A stretch of 64,000 nt of DNA from Thalassospira sp. MCCC 1A01428 (GCF_002115825.1 NZ_JFJZ01000023.1:1-64000); one strand, 5' to 3'. Shown: positions 28,447-37,534, counted from the first letter of the stretch. Program-made: numbers and translations. The notes: generated by a model not told the origin, from the letters alone.

Positions 28447-29076
28447 ATGATGCGCGGTTATTTCGGGATCGGGATCGAGGGGGCCAGCAAACCCTTGAAT
28501 GTCGGCACCCTGTTTCGGTCGGCCCATGCCTTTGGTGCCAGTTTTGCCTTCACCGTTGATGCGGATTTTGAAGACGAAACCAACAATGCCACCGATACCT
28601 CAAAGGCATCCGAACAGATGCCGTATTATCATTTCCCTGATCTTGACAATATGATGCTGCCCACCGGCTGTTCGCTGGTGGGGGTGGAACTGACCCCCGA
28701 TGCGATCGAGTTGCCCAGTTTCAAACATCCGTCGCGTGCGGCCTATGTTTTTGGCCCCGAACGCGGTGATTTGTCGCCGGAAACCCAGGAACATTGCGAC
28801 TTTATCCTGAAAATCCCGATGAAATTTTGCATCAATGTGGCGATTGCCGCCAATATCGTGATGTATGACCGGTTGATTACGCTGGGCCGTTTTGCCCCGC
28901 GGCCCATCCGCGCCGGCGGCCCGACCGAGGAAAAACCGGTGCCGTTTCATGGCCGCCAACTGTTTCGCACCTTGAAAGACAAAAAGAAAGCCAACCCCGA
29001 AACGTTCCGCCGTGCCCCGCCGCCTGATTACAGTGTGGTTGATGGTGCGCTTGTTGAAAATGATGACGACGATTGA
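28447..29076 (+). CDS. SpoU/TrmH-family RNA methyltransferase
   Basis: 209 residues. The SPOUT knot motifs are visible: 'NVGTLFRSAHAFG' (motif 1, with the catalytic Arg), 'AYVFGPERGDLS' (motif 2) and 'KIPMKFCINVAIAANIVMYDR' (motif 3). The last differs from the usual 'MxGxxxSLNVSVAxxxxxYE' by having CINVAIA. The family transfers methyl from SAM to 2'-O of tRNA or rRNA; the target base is not predictable here. A C-terminal tail of about 50 residues is charged. The ATG at 28447 has GGAGG upstream. Confidence 0.88.
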   Translation: MMRGYFGIGIEGASKPLNVGTLFRSAHAFGASFAFTVDADFEDETNNATDTSKASEQMPYYHFPDLDNMMLPTGCSLVGVELTPDAIELPSFKHPSRAAYVFGPERGDLSPETQEHCDFILKIPMKFCINVAIAANIVMYDRLITLGRFAPRPIRAGGPTEEKPVPFHGRQLFRTLKDKKKANPETFRRAPPPDYSVVDGALVENDDDD

Positions 29077-29115
29077 TTGATCGTTGTTTCGGCCTGCCTT
29101 TTGGGTGGGTGACAT

Positions 29116-29155
29116 AAAAAAACAACGACCATGCGGGAGGCAACATGGTCGTTGT
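29116..29155 (-). terminator. Intrinsic terminator after trpE(G)
   Basis: A 12-bp perfect stem (29122-29133 with 29144-29155), a 10-base loop and, on the minus strand, a run of seven T. It lies in the convergent gap with the RNA methyltransferase gene. Confidence 0.92.
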
Positions 29156-29243
29156 AAGGAACCACCGGGTATCAGGGGATGCCGGTGGTTGGGGTAAAAG
29201 GCACCGCGCAGGCGGAAATATGCGCGATGCTGTAATGACCGGG

Positions 29244-31520
29244 TCAGGCAGCTTTGCTGCTGCCTGCTGTGCTTGTTTCGGTGTCGCTTTCGCTTTGAAT
29301 TTCACCTTTATCTTTGCCACTGGGGCTGCCTTGCGGGTTGCGCAGCAAATTGGCAATCATGTGCATCCCGGCATCGCCTTGAAGGGTTAACAGGCTTTCG
29401 GGGTGAAACTGCACCGCACTGATCGGCAATGACGCGTGGCGAATGCCCATAATCACCCCGTCACTGCTTTGGGCTGTCACAATCAGGTCCTTGGGCAGGC
29501 TGTCAGGGTTGGCAAACAGCGAATGATACCGCCCCACCACAATGTCTTCGGGCAGGCCGGTAAATAGCGGGTCATTGGCATCAAGCCGTACTTTCGACGG
29601 TTTGCCGTGCATGGGGGTTGCCAGTTGCCCCAGGTCACCGCCGAAAAATTCAACAATGCCCTGAAGGCCAAGGCAAACGCCAAAAACCGGCAGGCCATGT
29701 GCCAGCGCACGTTCGATATTGCCCTTTAAATTGTAATCATCGGGGCGGCCCGGACCGGGCGATAAAAACACCAGATCGGGTTTGTAATCGTCAAATACGG
29801 CATCGGGGAAGCCGGGCCGCATGGTCAGGGTTTCGGCACCGGTGGCGCGAATATAGCTGGCAAGGTTTTGCACAAAGCTGTCTTCATGGTCGATCAGCAG
29901 CACCCGCTTGCCAATGCCCGACCGGGTCGGGTCATCGACCACAATATCGCTATCGGGCCGGGTGATGGCATCAATCATTGCCGATGCCTTCAGCACGGTT
30001 TCAGCTTCCTCGGCGGCGGATTCTGAATCATATAGCAATGTTGCTCCGGCGCGGACTTCGGCAATGCCCTGTTTCAGGCGCACGGTGCGCAAAGTCAGGC
30101 CGGTATTAAGATCGCCATTGCACAAAACCGCGCCAATCGCCCCGCCATACCAGGCACGCGGGCTGCGTTCGACATTTTCAATATGGGTCATGGCGGCCCG
30201 TTTGGGCGCACCGGTTACGGTAACGGCCCAACAATGGGTTAAAAATGCATCAAGGGCATCAAACCCGGCGCGCAGGCGGCCTTCTACATGGTCCACAGTA
30301 TGGATCAGGCGTGAATACATTTCGATTTGGCGACGGCCAATAATGCGGATCGAACCGGGGTTGCATACCCGTGCCTTATCATTACGATCCACATCGGTGC
30401 ACATCGTAAGTTCGGATTCTTCCTTGGCCGAATTTAACAGGGTTCGAATGTTTTCGGCATCCTCGATGGCATCGCGTCCGCGGGCAATGGTGCCTGAAAT
30501 GGGGCAGGTTTCCACCCGTTTGCCGCTGACGCGCACATACATTTCGGGCGAGGCACCAATCAGATGTTCACCGTGGCCCAGATTGATCAAAAAGCCATAA
30601 GGCGCCGGGTTGCGCCGTTTTAAGCGGCGGAAAATTTCGGACGGGGCAGTTGTGCACTCGGTGCGAAAAACCCGCGATGGCACGACTTCAAATAATTCGC
30701 CGCGGGCAAAACGCGGTTTTGCATCATCAACGATTTTGGCGTAATCCCCCTCGGGCATATCATTTTCAGCCAGCTGGTTACTGCCGCGTGACGGCGGGTG
30801 TGCGGCACCGATGCGTGCTATTCCATCCGTTGTGTCGCCATTCGGGGTGCTAAATTCATAATCGAACCGCATGGCGTGGTGCGCGGCGTGGTCAACGGTG
30901 ATGATGCTGTCGGGCAAATACAGGTGGATGTCCTTATGATCTGCCGGGCGGTCCTGTTTTAAGGTAATCTGTTCAAATTGCAGGGCCAGATCATAGCCAA
31001 AACTGCCATATAGCCCCAGTCGTTCATCGCCTTTATGGGCAAACAGGTCGCGCAAGGCACGCACGACTGAAAACAGGCTGGGCTGCTGGCTGCGTTCTTC
31101 TTCGGCAAACCATTTGGCGGGCTGCCCTACCGTGCCATAAATGCCATCGTCGCCTGCGGTAACGCCTTCGATATGCGGATGGTTTTCCAAAACCGGAATG
31201 ATAACGGGTAATAATACCCGGCCCCGGTCATTTAACGCATGAATGGCAAATCCGCGATCCCGCCCGGTAAATTCCAGTGGCGGCTGGGCAAACCCCATAT
31301 CCCAGCGCGAATATCGCCCCGGAAATTCATAGGACGATGACAGCAAAACACCCTTTGCCGTATCCAGACTATCAATCAGCCCGGCGGTGGCATTTTCATA
31401 ATCAATGTCGATCTGGCGGCGCAAAATGGCAACGCCACCATCGCTGACATATCGGTATTCACCGGTGGGGGTGTCGTCGTTTGTGGCACTGTTTGGCGAA
31501 GTCTGGAACGGGGTGGTCAC
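29244..31520 (-). CDS. trpE(G): Fused anthranilate synthase, TrpE-TrpG
   Basis: About 758 residues. The N-terminal 520 are the TrpE chorismate-utilising domain (for example 'GEHLIGASPEMYVRVSGKRVETCPISGTIARG' and 'SELTMCTDVDRND'). The C-terminal part (about 535-730) is the TrpG class I glutamine amidotransferase with the nucleophile in 'GVCLGLQG' and the catalytic His-Glu in 'QFHPES'. It makes anthranilate from chorismate and glutamine. This fusion is characteristic of many alphaproteobacteria. I chose the GTG at 31520 because AGGAGA lies 7 bases upstream; a GTG at 31550 gives ten more residues. It is preceded by a trpL attenuator and promoter and ends at a strong terminator. Confidence 0.96.
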   Translation of the reverse strand: MTTPFQTSPNSATNDDTPTGEYRYVSDGGVAILRRQIDIDYENATAGLIDSLDTAKGVLLSSSYEFPGRYSRWDMGFAQPPLEFTGRDRGFAIHALNDRGRVLLPVIIPVLENHPHIEGVTAGDDGIYGTVGQPAKWFAEEERSQQPSLFSVVRALRDLFAHKGDERLGLYGSFGYDLALQFEQITLKQDRPADHKDIHLYLPDSIITVDHAAHHAMRFDYEFSTPNGDTTDGIARIGAAHPPSRGSNQLAENDMPEGDYAKIVDDAKPRFARGELFEVVPSRVFRTECTTAPSEIFRRLKRRNPAPYGFLINLGHGEHLIGASPEMYVRVSGKRVETCPISGTIARGRDAIEDAENIRTLLNSAKEESELTMCTDVDRNDKARVCNPGSIRIIGRRQIEMYSRLIHTVDHVEGRLRAGFDALDAFLTHCWAVTVTGAPKRAAMTHIENVERSPRAWYGGAIGAVLCNGDLNTGLTLRTVRLKQGIAEVRAGATLLYDSESAAEEAETVLKASAMIDAITRPDSDIVVDDPTRSGIGKRVLLIDHEDSFVQNLASYIRATGAETLTMRPGFPDAVFDDYKPDLVFLSPGPGRPDDYNLKGNIERALAHGLPVFGVCLGLQGIVEFFGGDLGQLATPMHGKPSKVRLDANDPLFTGLPEDIVVGRYHSLFANPDSLPKDLIVTAQSSDGVIMGIRHASLPISAVQFHPESLLTLQGDAGMHMIANLLRNPQGSPSGKDKGEIQSESDTETSTAGSSKAA

Positions 31521-31595
31521 GGGAAGTCTCCTGTTGTGGGGCACAGCCACAGACGGAGAATGTTTTTCAGCTAGATAAAGGGAGTGCCTGAAAAC

Positions 31596-31709
31596 AAAAA
31601 ACCGCCTGCAAAATCAGGCGGCCGGAATATGGTCAAGACATGGGGTTGGCCGCCCGCTTTAAGCGCGCCACCACCAACGATTTGCAATGCGGATCGGGGT
31701 CATGTCTTG
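31596..31709 (-). promoter_or_regulatory. Tryptophan attenuator upstream of trpE(G)
   Basis: On the minus strand the leader holds the elements of a classical attenuator. Segments 1 and 2 pair CAAGACATG (31701-31709) with CATGTCTTG (31634-31642), with extra GTTGG/CCAAC pairing. An anti-terminator pairs GGCGGCC of segment 2 with GGCCGCC of segment 3. The terminator is CCGCCTGA/TCAGGCGG-type (31602-31621, 8-bp stem and short loop), followed by six T (31596-31601). The trpL Trp codons sit within segment 1. Ribosome stalling at them under Trp shortage should free segment 2 for the anti-terminator and allow trpE(G) transcription. Confidence 0.92.
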
Positions 31710-31718
31710 TGTTTTCAT
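31659..31718 (-). CDS. trpL: trp leader peptide TrpL with three Trp codons
   Basis: A 19-residue frame, MKTQDMTPIRIANRWWWRA, with three consecutive TGG codons (31668-31676) four codons from the end. An internal ATG at 31703 would give 14 residues. It resembles the Sinorhizobium meliloti leader peptide [14 protein letters not shown], which also lies before trpE(G). There is no ribosome-binding site. The ATG at 31718 is placed seven bases after the predicted -10 box, so the mRNA may begin at the AUG (leaderless), as described for S. meliloti trpL. It is too short for normal gene finders. Confidence 0.92.
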   Translation of the reverse strand: MKTQDMTPIRIANRWWWRA

Positions 31719-31724
31719 GGGTAA

Positions 31725-31753
31725 AATATGCGCGGGCTATCGGGTGACGTCAA
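31725..31753 (-). promoter_or_regulatory. Predicted sigma-70-type trp promoter
   Basis: On the minus strand TTGACG (31748-31753) and CATATT (31725-31730) are separated by exactly 17 bases. Transcription would start about seven bases downstream, which is the A of the trpL ATG at 31718. It lies between trpL and the 3' end of the potassium channel gene. Confidence 0.75.
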
Positions 31754-31785
31754 GCCTTTTGATCGGATCAGCGATTTTGGTGGCA

Positions 31786-32769
31786 TTATCGGCCACGGAC
31801 GCGGTCGGAAACCTCGATCCGCAGGGCCTTACGGCAGTGGGGGCAAAACAGGGTATCATCGACAATATGGCCACGATGAACCTCGCGCACATCATTGATA
31901 ATCAGTTCGGCCTGTTCATCGGTCAGGCCCAGTTCTTCCTGATGCGATTGCAAACGGGTGCGCATGGCATCGGTTAAATGTGCCCCGCCTTGCAAATGTT
32001 GTGCGGCGGTCTGGCGATAGGTTTCTTCGCGGCGGCGCAATTCACTGCTAAAGGCCGAAGCCAGAATACCGGCAGGTACGGCAACCATGACAATGCCGCT
32101 AAGTGCGATGAAGGCCGCGAGAATTTTGCCGCCGACCGTAACAGGCACCACATCGCCATACCCTACCGTCGAGAGGGTAATGATAGACCAGTACAGGGTT
32201 TTGGGCAAATTGCCGAATGTTTCAGGCTGTATCTGGTGTTCGAGCAGATAAATCGCGCCTGAACTGAAAATCAGAAAGCACGCCAGTCCGGTGCTGGCCG
32301 CCCCCAACATGCCGGTTTGTTGGCGCAGAACCGTTGTCAGCAGATCCATCCCGTGGGAATAGCGGGTAAATTTCAACAAACGCAGCAACCGCATGATGCG
32401 GATGAAGCGCAAATCGATACTGGTCAGTAACAACAGAAAAACCGGTAAAATCGATACCAGATCCACAAGGGCCATCGGGCTTGCAATATAGCGCAACCGG
32501 CCGAACCGACCGGCAAACCGTTCGTCATCCGGCGCGCTCCAGATGCGCAGCAGATATTCCAGGGTAAAGGCCGAACTACAAACAATTTCAATGGCCCAGA
32601 ACCAGTCGATATGGTTGCGGGCAAAGGGTTCGACGGTGTCCATCACCACTGATGCAACATTGATCACAATCAGCAGCGACAATGCCCCATGCACGGCCAT
32701 CGTTACCGGTTCGCGGCGCTCCTTGGCGCGCAAAATATCCGAACAGCGTTGGCGCAGGGTTTGGCTCAT
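31786..32769 (-). CDS. Voltage-gated-type potassium channel
   Basis: 327 residues with six membrane segments in Kv order. S4 is the Arg-rich 'RFIRIMRLLRLLKFTR' (about 122-137). The pore loop carries the K+ filter 'TLSTVGYGD' (about 196-204), followed by S6 'LAAFIALSGIVMVAVPAGILASAF'. The cytoplasmic tail (about 245-327) is helical and ends with a 'FCPHCRKAL' Cys pair that may bind metal, possibly between subunits of the tetramer. It is listed as an ion transporter family protein in similar genomes. Its 3' end lies just upstream of the trp promoter. Confidence 0.92.
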   Translation of the reverse strand: MSQTLRQRCSDILRAKERREPVTMAVHGALSLLIVINVASVVMDTVEPFARNHIDWFWAIEIVCSSAFTLEYLLRIWSAPDDERFAGRFGRLRYIASPMALVDLVSILPVFLLLLTSIDLRFIRIMRLLRLLKFTRYSHGMDLLTTVLRQQTGMLGAASTGLACFLIFSSGAIYLLEHQIQPETFGNLPKTLYWSIITLSTVGYGDVVPVTVGGKILAAFIALSGIVMVAVPAGILASAFSSELRRREETYRQTAAQHLQGGAHLTDAMRTRLQSHQEELGLTDEQAELIINDVREVHRGHIVDDTLFCPHCRKALRIEVSDRVRGR

Positions 32770-32894
32770 GAAGAAAGGCTCCGTCTATGACTTTTATGTC
32801 GCACCAAAATGCGGTCAGGTGGTCATAGTGCGTATCGCTATTTCAGAAAACAGTAATTTATTGATGATGGCAATGACCCTTGTTGCATCTCAAT

Positions 32895-32932
32895 AAAAAA
32901 CCGTGCAACGGCCTCATCGGGCCAGCGCACGG
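32895..32932 (-). terminator. Intrinsic terminator after trpF
   Basis: ACCGTGC (32900-32906) pairs with GCACGGT (32926-32932), with an inner GGCC/GGCC stem. On the minus strand six T follow. It lies 21 bases past the trpF stop codon. Confidence 0.88.
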
Positions 32933-32952
32933 TATATTGTTCGTGTAACGGG

Positions 32953-33597
32953 TTAATAACCCTTGGCCGCGCGAATAAAGGCATTGATTTTGCGGGCGTC
33001 TTTGACACCGCGCGTACGTTCTACCCCGGATGACACATCGACCCAGGGGGCCTTGGAAATTTCAACGGCTTCGGCGATGTTGTCGGGGTCAAGGCCACCG
33101 GCCAGCATCCAGTTGCTTTTCCAATTACGTCCGGCCAGCAAGGTCCAGTCAAAGCTGACGGCATTGCCACCAGGAAGGGCACTGTCTTTGGGGGGCTTGG
33201 CATCGAACAGCAAAAAGTCGGCAATGCCGTCATAGGTGGCAGCGGCCTGATCCAGGTCTTTTGCCGTGCTAACAGAAATGGCCTTCATTGCGCGCAGGCC
33301 AAAAACATCCTGCACTTCTTTCACCCGGTCCGGTGTTTCGCGGCCATGAAGCTGGATCAAATCAAGGTTTCCGGCTTTCACCGCGTTGGCGATGGCCTCG
33401 TTTCCGGCATCGACAAACAGGCCGACTTTCAAAATGCTGTCGGGGACACGTTCGGTCAGGGTTGCGGCCCCGTTTAGCGAAATGTGACGCGGGCTGGGCG
33501 GGAAAAACACATAGCCAAGGGCATCTGCACCCGCGCTCATGGCTGCAAGAACAGCATCTTCGCTGTTGATACCGCAAATTTTAACCATACAGCTCAT
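32953..33597 (-). CDS. trpF: Phosphoribosylanthranilate isomerase
   Basis: 214 residues, a full TIM barrel. The catalytic Cys is in 'VKICGINSEDAV' near residue 8. The catalytic Asp is in 'LFDAKPP' (about 139-145). The phosphate-binding 'LAGGLDPDNIAEAV' and 'VDVSSGVERTRGVKD' are typical TrpF ends. It isomerises PRA to CdRP in tryptophan synthesis. The ATG at 33597 has AGGA upstream. It is followed directly by a terminator, so it is not co-transcribed with trpB or trpA, which are not in the window. Confidence 0.96.
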   Translation of the reverse strand: MSCMVKICGINSEDAVLAAMSAGADALGYVFFPPSPRHISLNGAATLTERVPDSILKVGLFVDAGNEAIANAVKAGNLDLIQLHGRETPDRVKEVQDVFGLRAMKAISVSTAKDLDQAAATYDGIADFLLFDAKPPKDSALPGGNAVSFDWTLLAGRNWKSNWMLAGGLDPDNIAEAVEISKAPWVDVSSGVERTRGVKDARKINAFIRAAKGY

Positions 33598-33738
33598 GGC
33601 AGATCCTGTTTGTAATGATTTGACGTAAAGGCGAGTTGCTATTTTTAATTATCAGAAACCTGCTGCGTTCAACAGGATATTTCTAAAAACTGCTGCTTTA
33701 CACTGGCGGGCAGGCGGTTGCTGCGCTATTTTCCGGCC

Positions 33739-34512
33739 ATGAGCAAGCATCAAGGCCCAGCCGCGGGCGAAACCGGCGATAAAACAACCCACTTTGGCTT
33801 CCGCGATGTGCCGGAAAACCAGAAAGCATCCATGGTGCGCGAGGTGTTTGACACGGTCGCGTCCAAATATGATGTGATGAACGACCTGATGAGCGGTGGT
33901 ATCCATCGCCTGTGGAAGGACAGTTTCATCAACGACCTTAAACCGCGCCCTGACATGCGTCTGATCGACGTTGCCGGGGGCACGGGCGACATCGCCTTTC
34001 GTTTTTTAAAACGTGGCGGCGGGGCGGTAACGGTATGTGACATCAACTATGAAATGTTGCATGTCGGACGGGACCGCGCGGCCAATCACGGGCTGTTGAA
34101 AAATATCGACTGGATGGTGGGCGATGCGCAAAAATTACCGCTGCCCGATCAGTCGATGGATGCCTACACCATTGCCTTTGGCATTCGCAATGTCACCCGC
34201 GTGGACGAGGCTTTGCGCGAGGCGTACCGCGTTCTTAAGCCCGGTGGCCGGTTTTTGTGCCTGGAATTTTCCAAAGTCGTCGTGCCGGGTTTTGACAAGA
34301 TTTACGATATGTATTCCTTCAAGCTGCTGCCTGAAATTGGCCGGTTTGTTGCGGGTAACCGCGAGGCTTATCAGTATCTGGCCGAAAGCATCCGTCAGTT
34401 CCCCGATCAGGAAACATTCGCCCAGATGATCCGTGATGCCGGGTTTGGCCGGGTGCGGTATCGCAACCTGTCTGGCGGGATCGCCGCTATTCATTCCGGC
34501 TGGCGAATCTGA
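33739..34512 (+). CDS. ubiE: Ubiquinone/menaquinone methyltransferase UbiE
   Basis: About 257 residues. UbiE/COQ5 signatures are visible: '[18 protein letters not shown]', SAM motif I '[15 protein letters not shown]', '[14 protein letters not shown]' and '[15 protein letters not shown]', and the C-terminal '[18 protein letters not shown]'. It methylates the quinone ring carbon in ubiquinone synthesis. I prefer the ATG at 33739; a TTG at 33718 is the longer alternative. It is followed by ubiB after 12 bases, the usual alphaproteobacterial pair. Confidence 0.95.
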   Translation: MSKHQGPAAGETGDKTTHFGFRDVPENQKASMVREVFDTVASKYDVMNDLMSGGIHRLWKDSFINDLKPRPDMRLIDVAGGTGDIAFRFLKRGGGAVTVCDINYEMLHVGRDRAANHGLLKNIDWMVGDAQKLPLPDQSMDAYTIAFGIRNVTRVDEALREAYRVLKPGGRFLCLEFSKVVVPGFDKIYDMYSFKLLPEIGRFVAGNREAYQYLAESIRQFPDQETFAQMIRDAGFGRVRYRNLSGGIAAIHSGWRI

Positions 34513-34524
34513 GGGCGATTTCAC

Positions 34525-36081
34525 ATGATCCGCTTTGTTCGTAACAGTTTCCGCCTGATCACCATGGCGCGCACTTTGGCACGCCATGATGCCCTGTTTC
34601 CGTTGGATCTGGTGCCAGGTGGCAAGGCACTGGCCATTCTTGCCCGATTGACGGCGCCGTTTTCGGGTGGGTCAACCCTGCCCAAGGGGCGCAGGCTGGC
34701 GCGCGCGCTTGAGGAGCTTGGCCCGGCTTTTATCAAGCTGGGGCAAACCCTGGCTACCCGTGCCGATCTGATTGGCGATGACGTTGCGGCGGATTTGTCA
34801 TCCTTGCAGGACAGGTTGCCGCCGTTTCCAGCCAGTATCGCCAAGCGGGTGATTTCAACCCAGCTTGCCGCGCCGTTTGACGACCTGTTTATTGAATTTG
34901 ATGAAACGCCAGTGGCGGCGGCATCGATTGCCCAGGTGCATTTCGCCAAAACACCCGATGGCCGGGAAGTTGCAGTTAAGGTGCTGCGTCCCGATATTGC
35001 CGTGCGCTTTGCCCGTGATCTGGACCTGTTTTACTGGGCGGCCGAAATTGTTGAATGGACCCAGCCGCGCTTGCGCCGGTTAAAGCCGGTTGAAACCATT
35101 AAGACCCTGGAAGACAGCGTTAAACTGGAAATGGATTTCCGGTTCGAGGCATCAGCTGCGTCGGAGTTTCGCGAGAATTTCAAGGACGACCCAACCTATT
35201 ATATCCCGGAAATTGACTGGGAACGCACAGCACAACATGTTGTGACGATGGAGCGCGTAAAAGGGGTTCGCATTGATAATGTGGAAGCCCTTGAACAAAT
35301 GGGCATCAACCGTACCGAATTGCTGGCAAAGGCGGCGGCAGCCTTTTTCCAGCAGGTTTTCCGCGATGGCTTTTTCCATGCCGACATGCACCCTGGTAAT
35401 TTATTTGTCGATGCCAATGGCCGTGTCAGTGTGGTTGATTTTGGCATTATGGGCCGGGTAGACCGGCAAACGCGGCTGTATCTGGCCGAAATGCTGTTGG
35501 GCTTTTTGACCCGCGATTATCGCCGGGTCGCCGAAATTCATTTTGAAGCCGGTTATGTGCCGCGCAACCAGTCGCTGGAAAATTTCCAGCAGGTGTGCCG
35601 CTCTATCGGCGAGCCGATTTTGGGCAAGGAACTGGCCGATATCTCGGTTGGGCGCTTGTTGGGGCAGTTGTTTCAGGTGACCGAAACATTTGGCATGGAA
35701 ACCCAGCCCCAGCTGTTGATGCTGCAAAAAACCATGATTGTGGCCGAAGGCCTGTCGCGCATATTAAGCCCGAATGAAAACATGTGGAACCTGTCGCGCC
35801 CGTTGATTGAAGAATGGATGCGCGAAAACCTGGGCCCCGAAGCCAAAATTGCCGAAGCCACCCGTCAGGCCGGTTCGATGTTGCGCCGGTTGCCCCGCGT
35901 GATTGAAGCGGCCGAACGGGCATCGGGCGTGCTAACCGAACAGGGCCTTAAATTGCACCCTGATACCGTGGCTGCCATGCGGGGCCGTAATGGCAAGGGC
36001 GGCGGTGGCGGCATTTTTAAGAATGGCGTGTTGCTGTGGCTGGCCATTATCGCCCTGACGGTGGCGGTTGTTTTAAAATAG
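34525..36081 (+). CDS. ubiB: UbiB, ABC1/ADCK-type atypical kinase
   Basis: 518 residues. The KxGQ motif in 'GPAFIKLGQTLATRADL' (about 70-85), the Ala-rich nucleotide loop 'TPVAAASIAQVHFA', the catalytic 'FFHADMHPGNLFVDANG' and the metal-binding 'VVDFGIMGRV' define this ABC1 kinase. One C-terminal membrane helix 'VLLWLAIIALTVAVVL' anchors it. UbiB supports ubiquinone biosynthesis, probably as an ATPase that makes membrane precursors accessible. It follows ubiE at 12 bases and should be co-transcribed. Confidence 0.95.
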   Translation: MIRFVRNSFRLITMARTLARHDALFPLDLVPGGKALAILARLTAPFSGGSTLPKGRRLARALEELGPAFIKLGQTLATRADLIGDDVAADLSSLQDRLPPFPASIAKRVISTQLAAPFDDLFIEFDETPVAAASIAQVHFAKTPDGREVAVKVLRPDIAVRFARDLDLFYWAAEIVEWTQPRLRRLKPVETIKTLEDSVKLEMDFRFEASAASEFRENFKDDPTYYIPEIDWERTAQHVVTMERVKGVRIDNVEALEQMGINRTELLAKAAAAFFQQVFRDGFFHADMHPGNLFVDANGRVSVVDFGIMGRVDRQTRLYLAEMLLGFLTRDYRRVAEIHFEAGYVPRNQSLENFQQVCRSIGEPILGKELADISVGRLLGQLFQVTETFGMETQPQLLMLQKTMIVAEGLSRILSPNENMWNLSRPLIEEWMRENLGPEAKIAEATRQAGSMLRRLPRVIEAAERASGVLTEQGLKLHPDTVAAMRGRNGKGGGGGIFKNGVLLWLAIIALTVAVVLK

Positions 36082-36149
36082 TGCCACCGGGCTTTTGTTT
36101 TTTGGTTTTCGGTGCCGATTTTACGCTGAAACACAGGATGGAAACGGTC

Positions 36150-36587
36150 ATGCAAAATCAAAGTCAGATTGACATCAGTTGCGATCAAAACCGCATCGAC
36201 CTTGATTATTGTTACGGGTTTATTGGCCAGTCCTATTGGTCGATGAACCGGTCACGGGCCGAGTTTGAAAAGTCGGTTGAAAAATCGTTATGTGCCGGTG
36301 CCTATTGTGCGGGACAACAGGTTGGTTTTGCCCGCGTTGTGACCGATCATATTTCCATTGCCTATATCGCCGATGTTTTTGTTGATGAAGCCTTTCGCCG
36401 TCGCGGCATTGCGGCAGAATTGCTGAATGCCCTGCATGATCATGCCGATATGCGGCGGGTTAAACGCTGGATGCTGGCAACCCGCGACATGCACGCGGTT
36501 TACCGCACCCTGGGGTATCGCGAAATTGACGACTTGATGATGATGCGCATCAACGAAGACGCCATATCGCATCCGCCCCTGAAATAG
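36150..36587 (+). CDS. GNAT-family N-acetyltransferase
   Basis: About 145 residues. The acetyl-CoA-binding motif A is 'IADVFVDEAFRRRGIAAELLNAL' (R/Q-x-x-G-x-A type), and the remaining GNAT strands run from 'VGFARVVTD' to 'YRTLGYREID'. The ATG at 36150 was chosen because GGATGGA lies about 8 bases upstream; longer frames run back into ubiB. It follows ubiB by 68 bases on the same strand and may be co-transcribed. The substrate is unknown. Confidence 0.85.
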   Translation: MQNQSQIDISCDQNRIDLDYCYGFIGQSYWSMNRSRAEFEKSVEKSLCAGAYCAGQQVGFARVVTDHISIAYIADVFVDEAFRRRGIAAELLNALHDHADMRRVKRWMLATRDMHAVYRTLGYREIDDLMMMRINEDAISHPPLK

Positions 36588-36610
36588 GCCTGTTTGAAGA
36601 TAAATGTCGC

Positions 36611-37534
36611 CTATTCTTGCGTTTTAAGTGCTGCTCCCCGGGCCTGATTTTTCCCAAATTGCGAATTTAGGTGTTCGACAAATCGCCGGAGCTTTAGCGA
36701 GGTGTGACGTTTTGTTGGATATACAGCATGAATTGCCAATTCCGCTGTTTTATGGTCGTCCAGCACAGAATGAAGCGCACCGCTTGCGATAGATGCGCCA
36801 AACACAAAATCCGGGCCATATGCAATGCCTGCACCTGCCAAGGCAGATGCCAGTAACATTTGCATGTTGTTTGCTGCTAAACGGACAACACCGCTGATGA
36901 CATGTGTTTGGCCGCCTGGGTCCGTAATATTCCAGTCGCCCGGCGAAATGGCGTCTGTGAAAGCCAGCCTCGGCGCATGTTGTAAATCTTCTATGGTTCT
37001 GGGGATACCAAATCGCTTCAGATAGGAGGGGGCGGCGCAGTAAACCATTTTGCACGGCGCAAGGCGCTTGGCGATAAGGTCGGAATCCTGAAGGTTGCCG
37101 ATCCGAATTGCCAGATCCAGGCCTTTTTCTATTACGTCGATATAGTGATCGCTTAACAGCGTTTCGACGGAGACATCGGGATAGGTTTCAAGGAAGCTGG
37201 CTATCACGGGGCCAAGATGCATCGCGCCGAACGTTGTTGGTGCGGTAATACGCAATGTTCCACGCACAGTGGTTTGGGCTTGCTGCGCCTCATGATTTGC
37301 ATCCTCCACTGTTTCAAGGATTTGCTTGCAACGCAGATAGTAGGCCGTTCCCGCCTCGGTCAGGTTTAACGTGCGCGTACTTCGTTGTAGCAAGCGAACC
37401 TGCAACTGTTCTTCAATTGCCGAAACATGCTTGCCTGCCATGGATTGCGAAAGCCCGAAGCGACGGGCCGCGCCGACAAGGCTGCCTTCCTCAATTGCGG
37501 CAACAAACACAGCCATGCCTGTTAATCGATCCAT
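36611..37534 (-). CDS. LysR-family transcriptional regulator
   Basis: 307 residues with the standard N-terminal HTH (about 3-60, 'MAVFVAAIEEGSLVGAARR') and a LysR effector domain (about 90-300). The sequence style ('GTLRITAPTTFGAMHLGPVIASFL' and 'DLAIRIGNLQDSDLIAKRLAPC') places it in the large CrgA/DsdC-like LysR group. It is divergent from the alpha/beta hydrolase gene with a 125-base spacer and probably regulates it. The GNAT gene converges on its end. Confidence 0.9.
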   Translation of the reverse strand: MDRLTGMAVFVAAIEEGSLVGAARRFGLSQSMAGKHVSAIEEQLQVRLLQRSTRTLNLTEAGTAYYLRCKQILETVEDANHEAQQAQTTVRGTLRITAPTTFGAMHLGPVIASFLETYPDVSVETLLSDHYIDVIEKGLDLAIRIGNLQDSDLIAKRLAPCKMVYCAAPSYLKRFGIPRTIEDLQHAPRLAFTDAISPGDWNITDPGGQTHVISGVVRLAANNMQMLLASALAGAGIAYGPDFVFGASIASGALHSVLDDHKTAELAIHAVYPTKRHTSLKLRRFVEHLNSQFGKNQARGAALKTQE

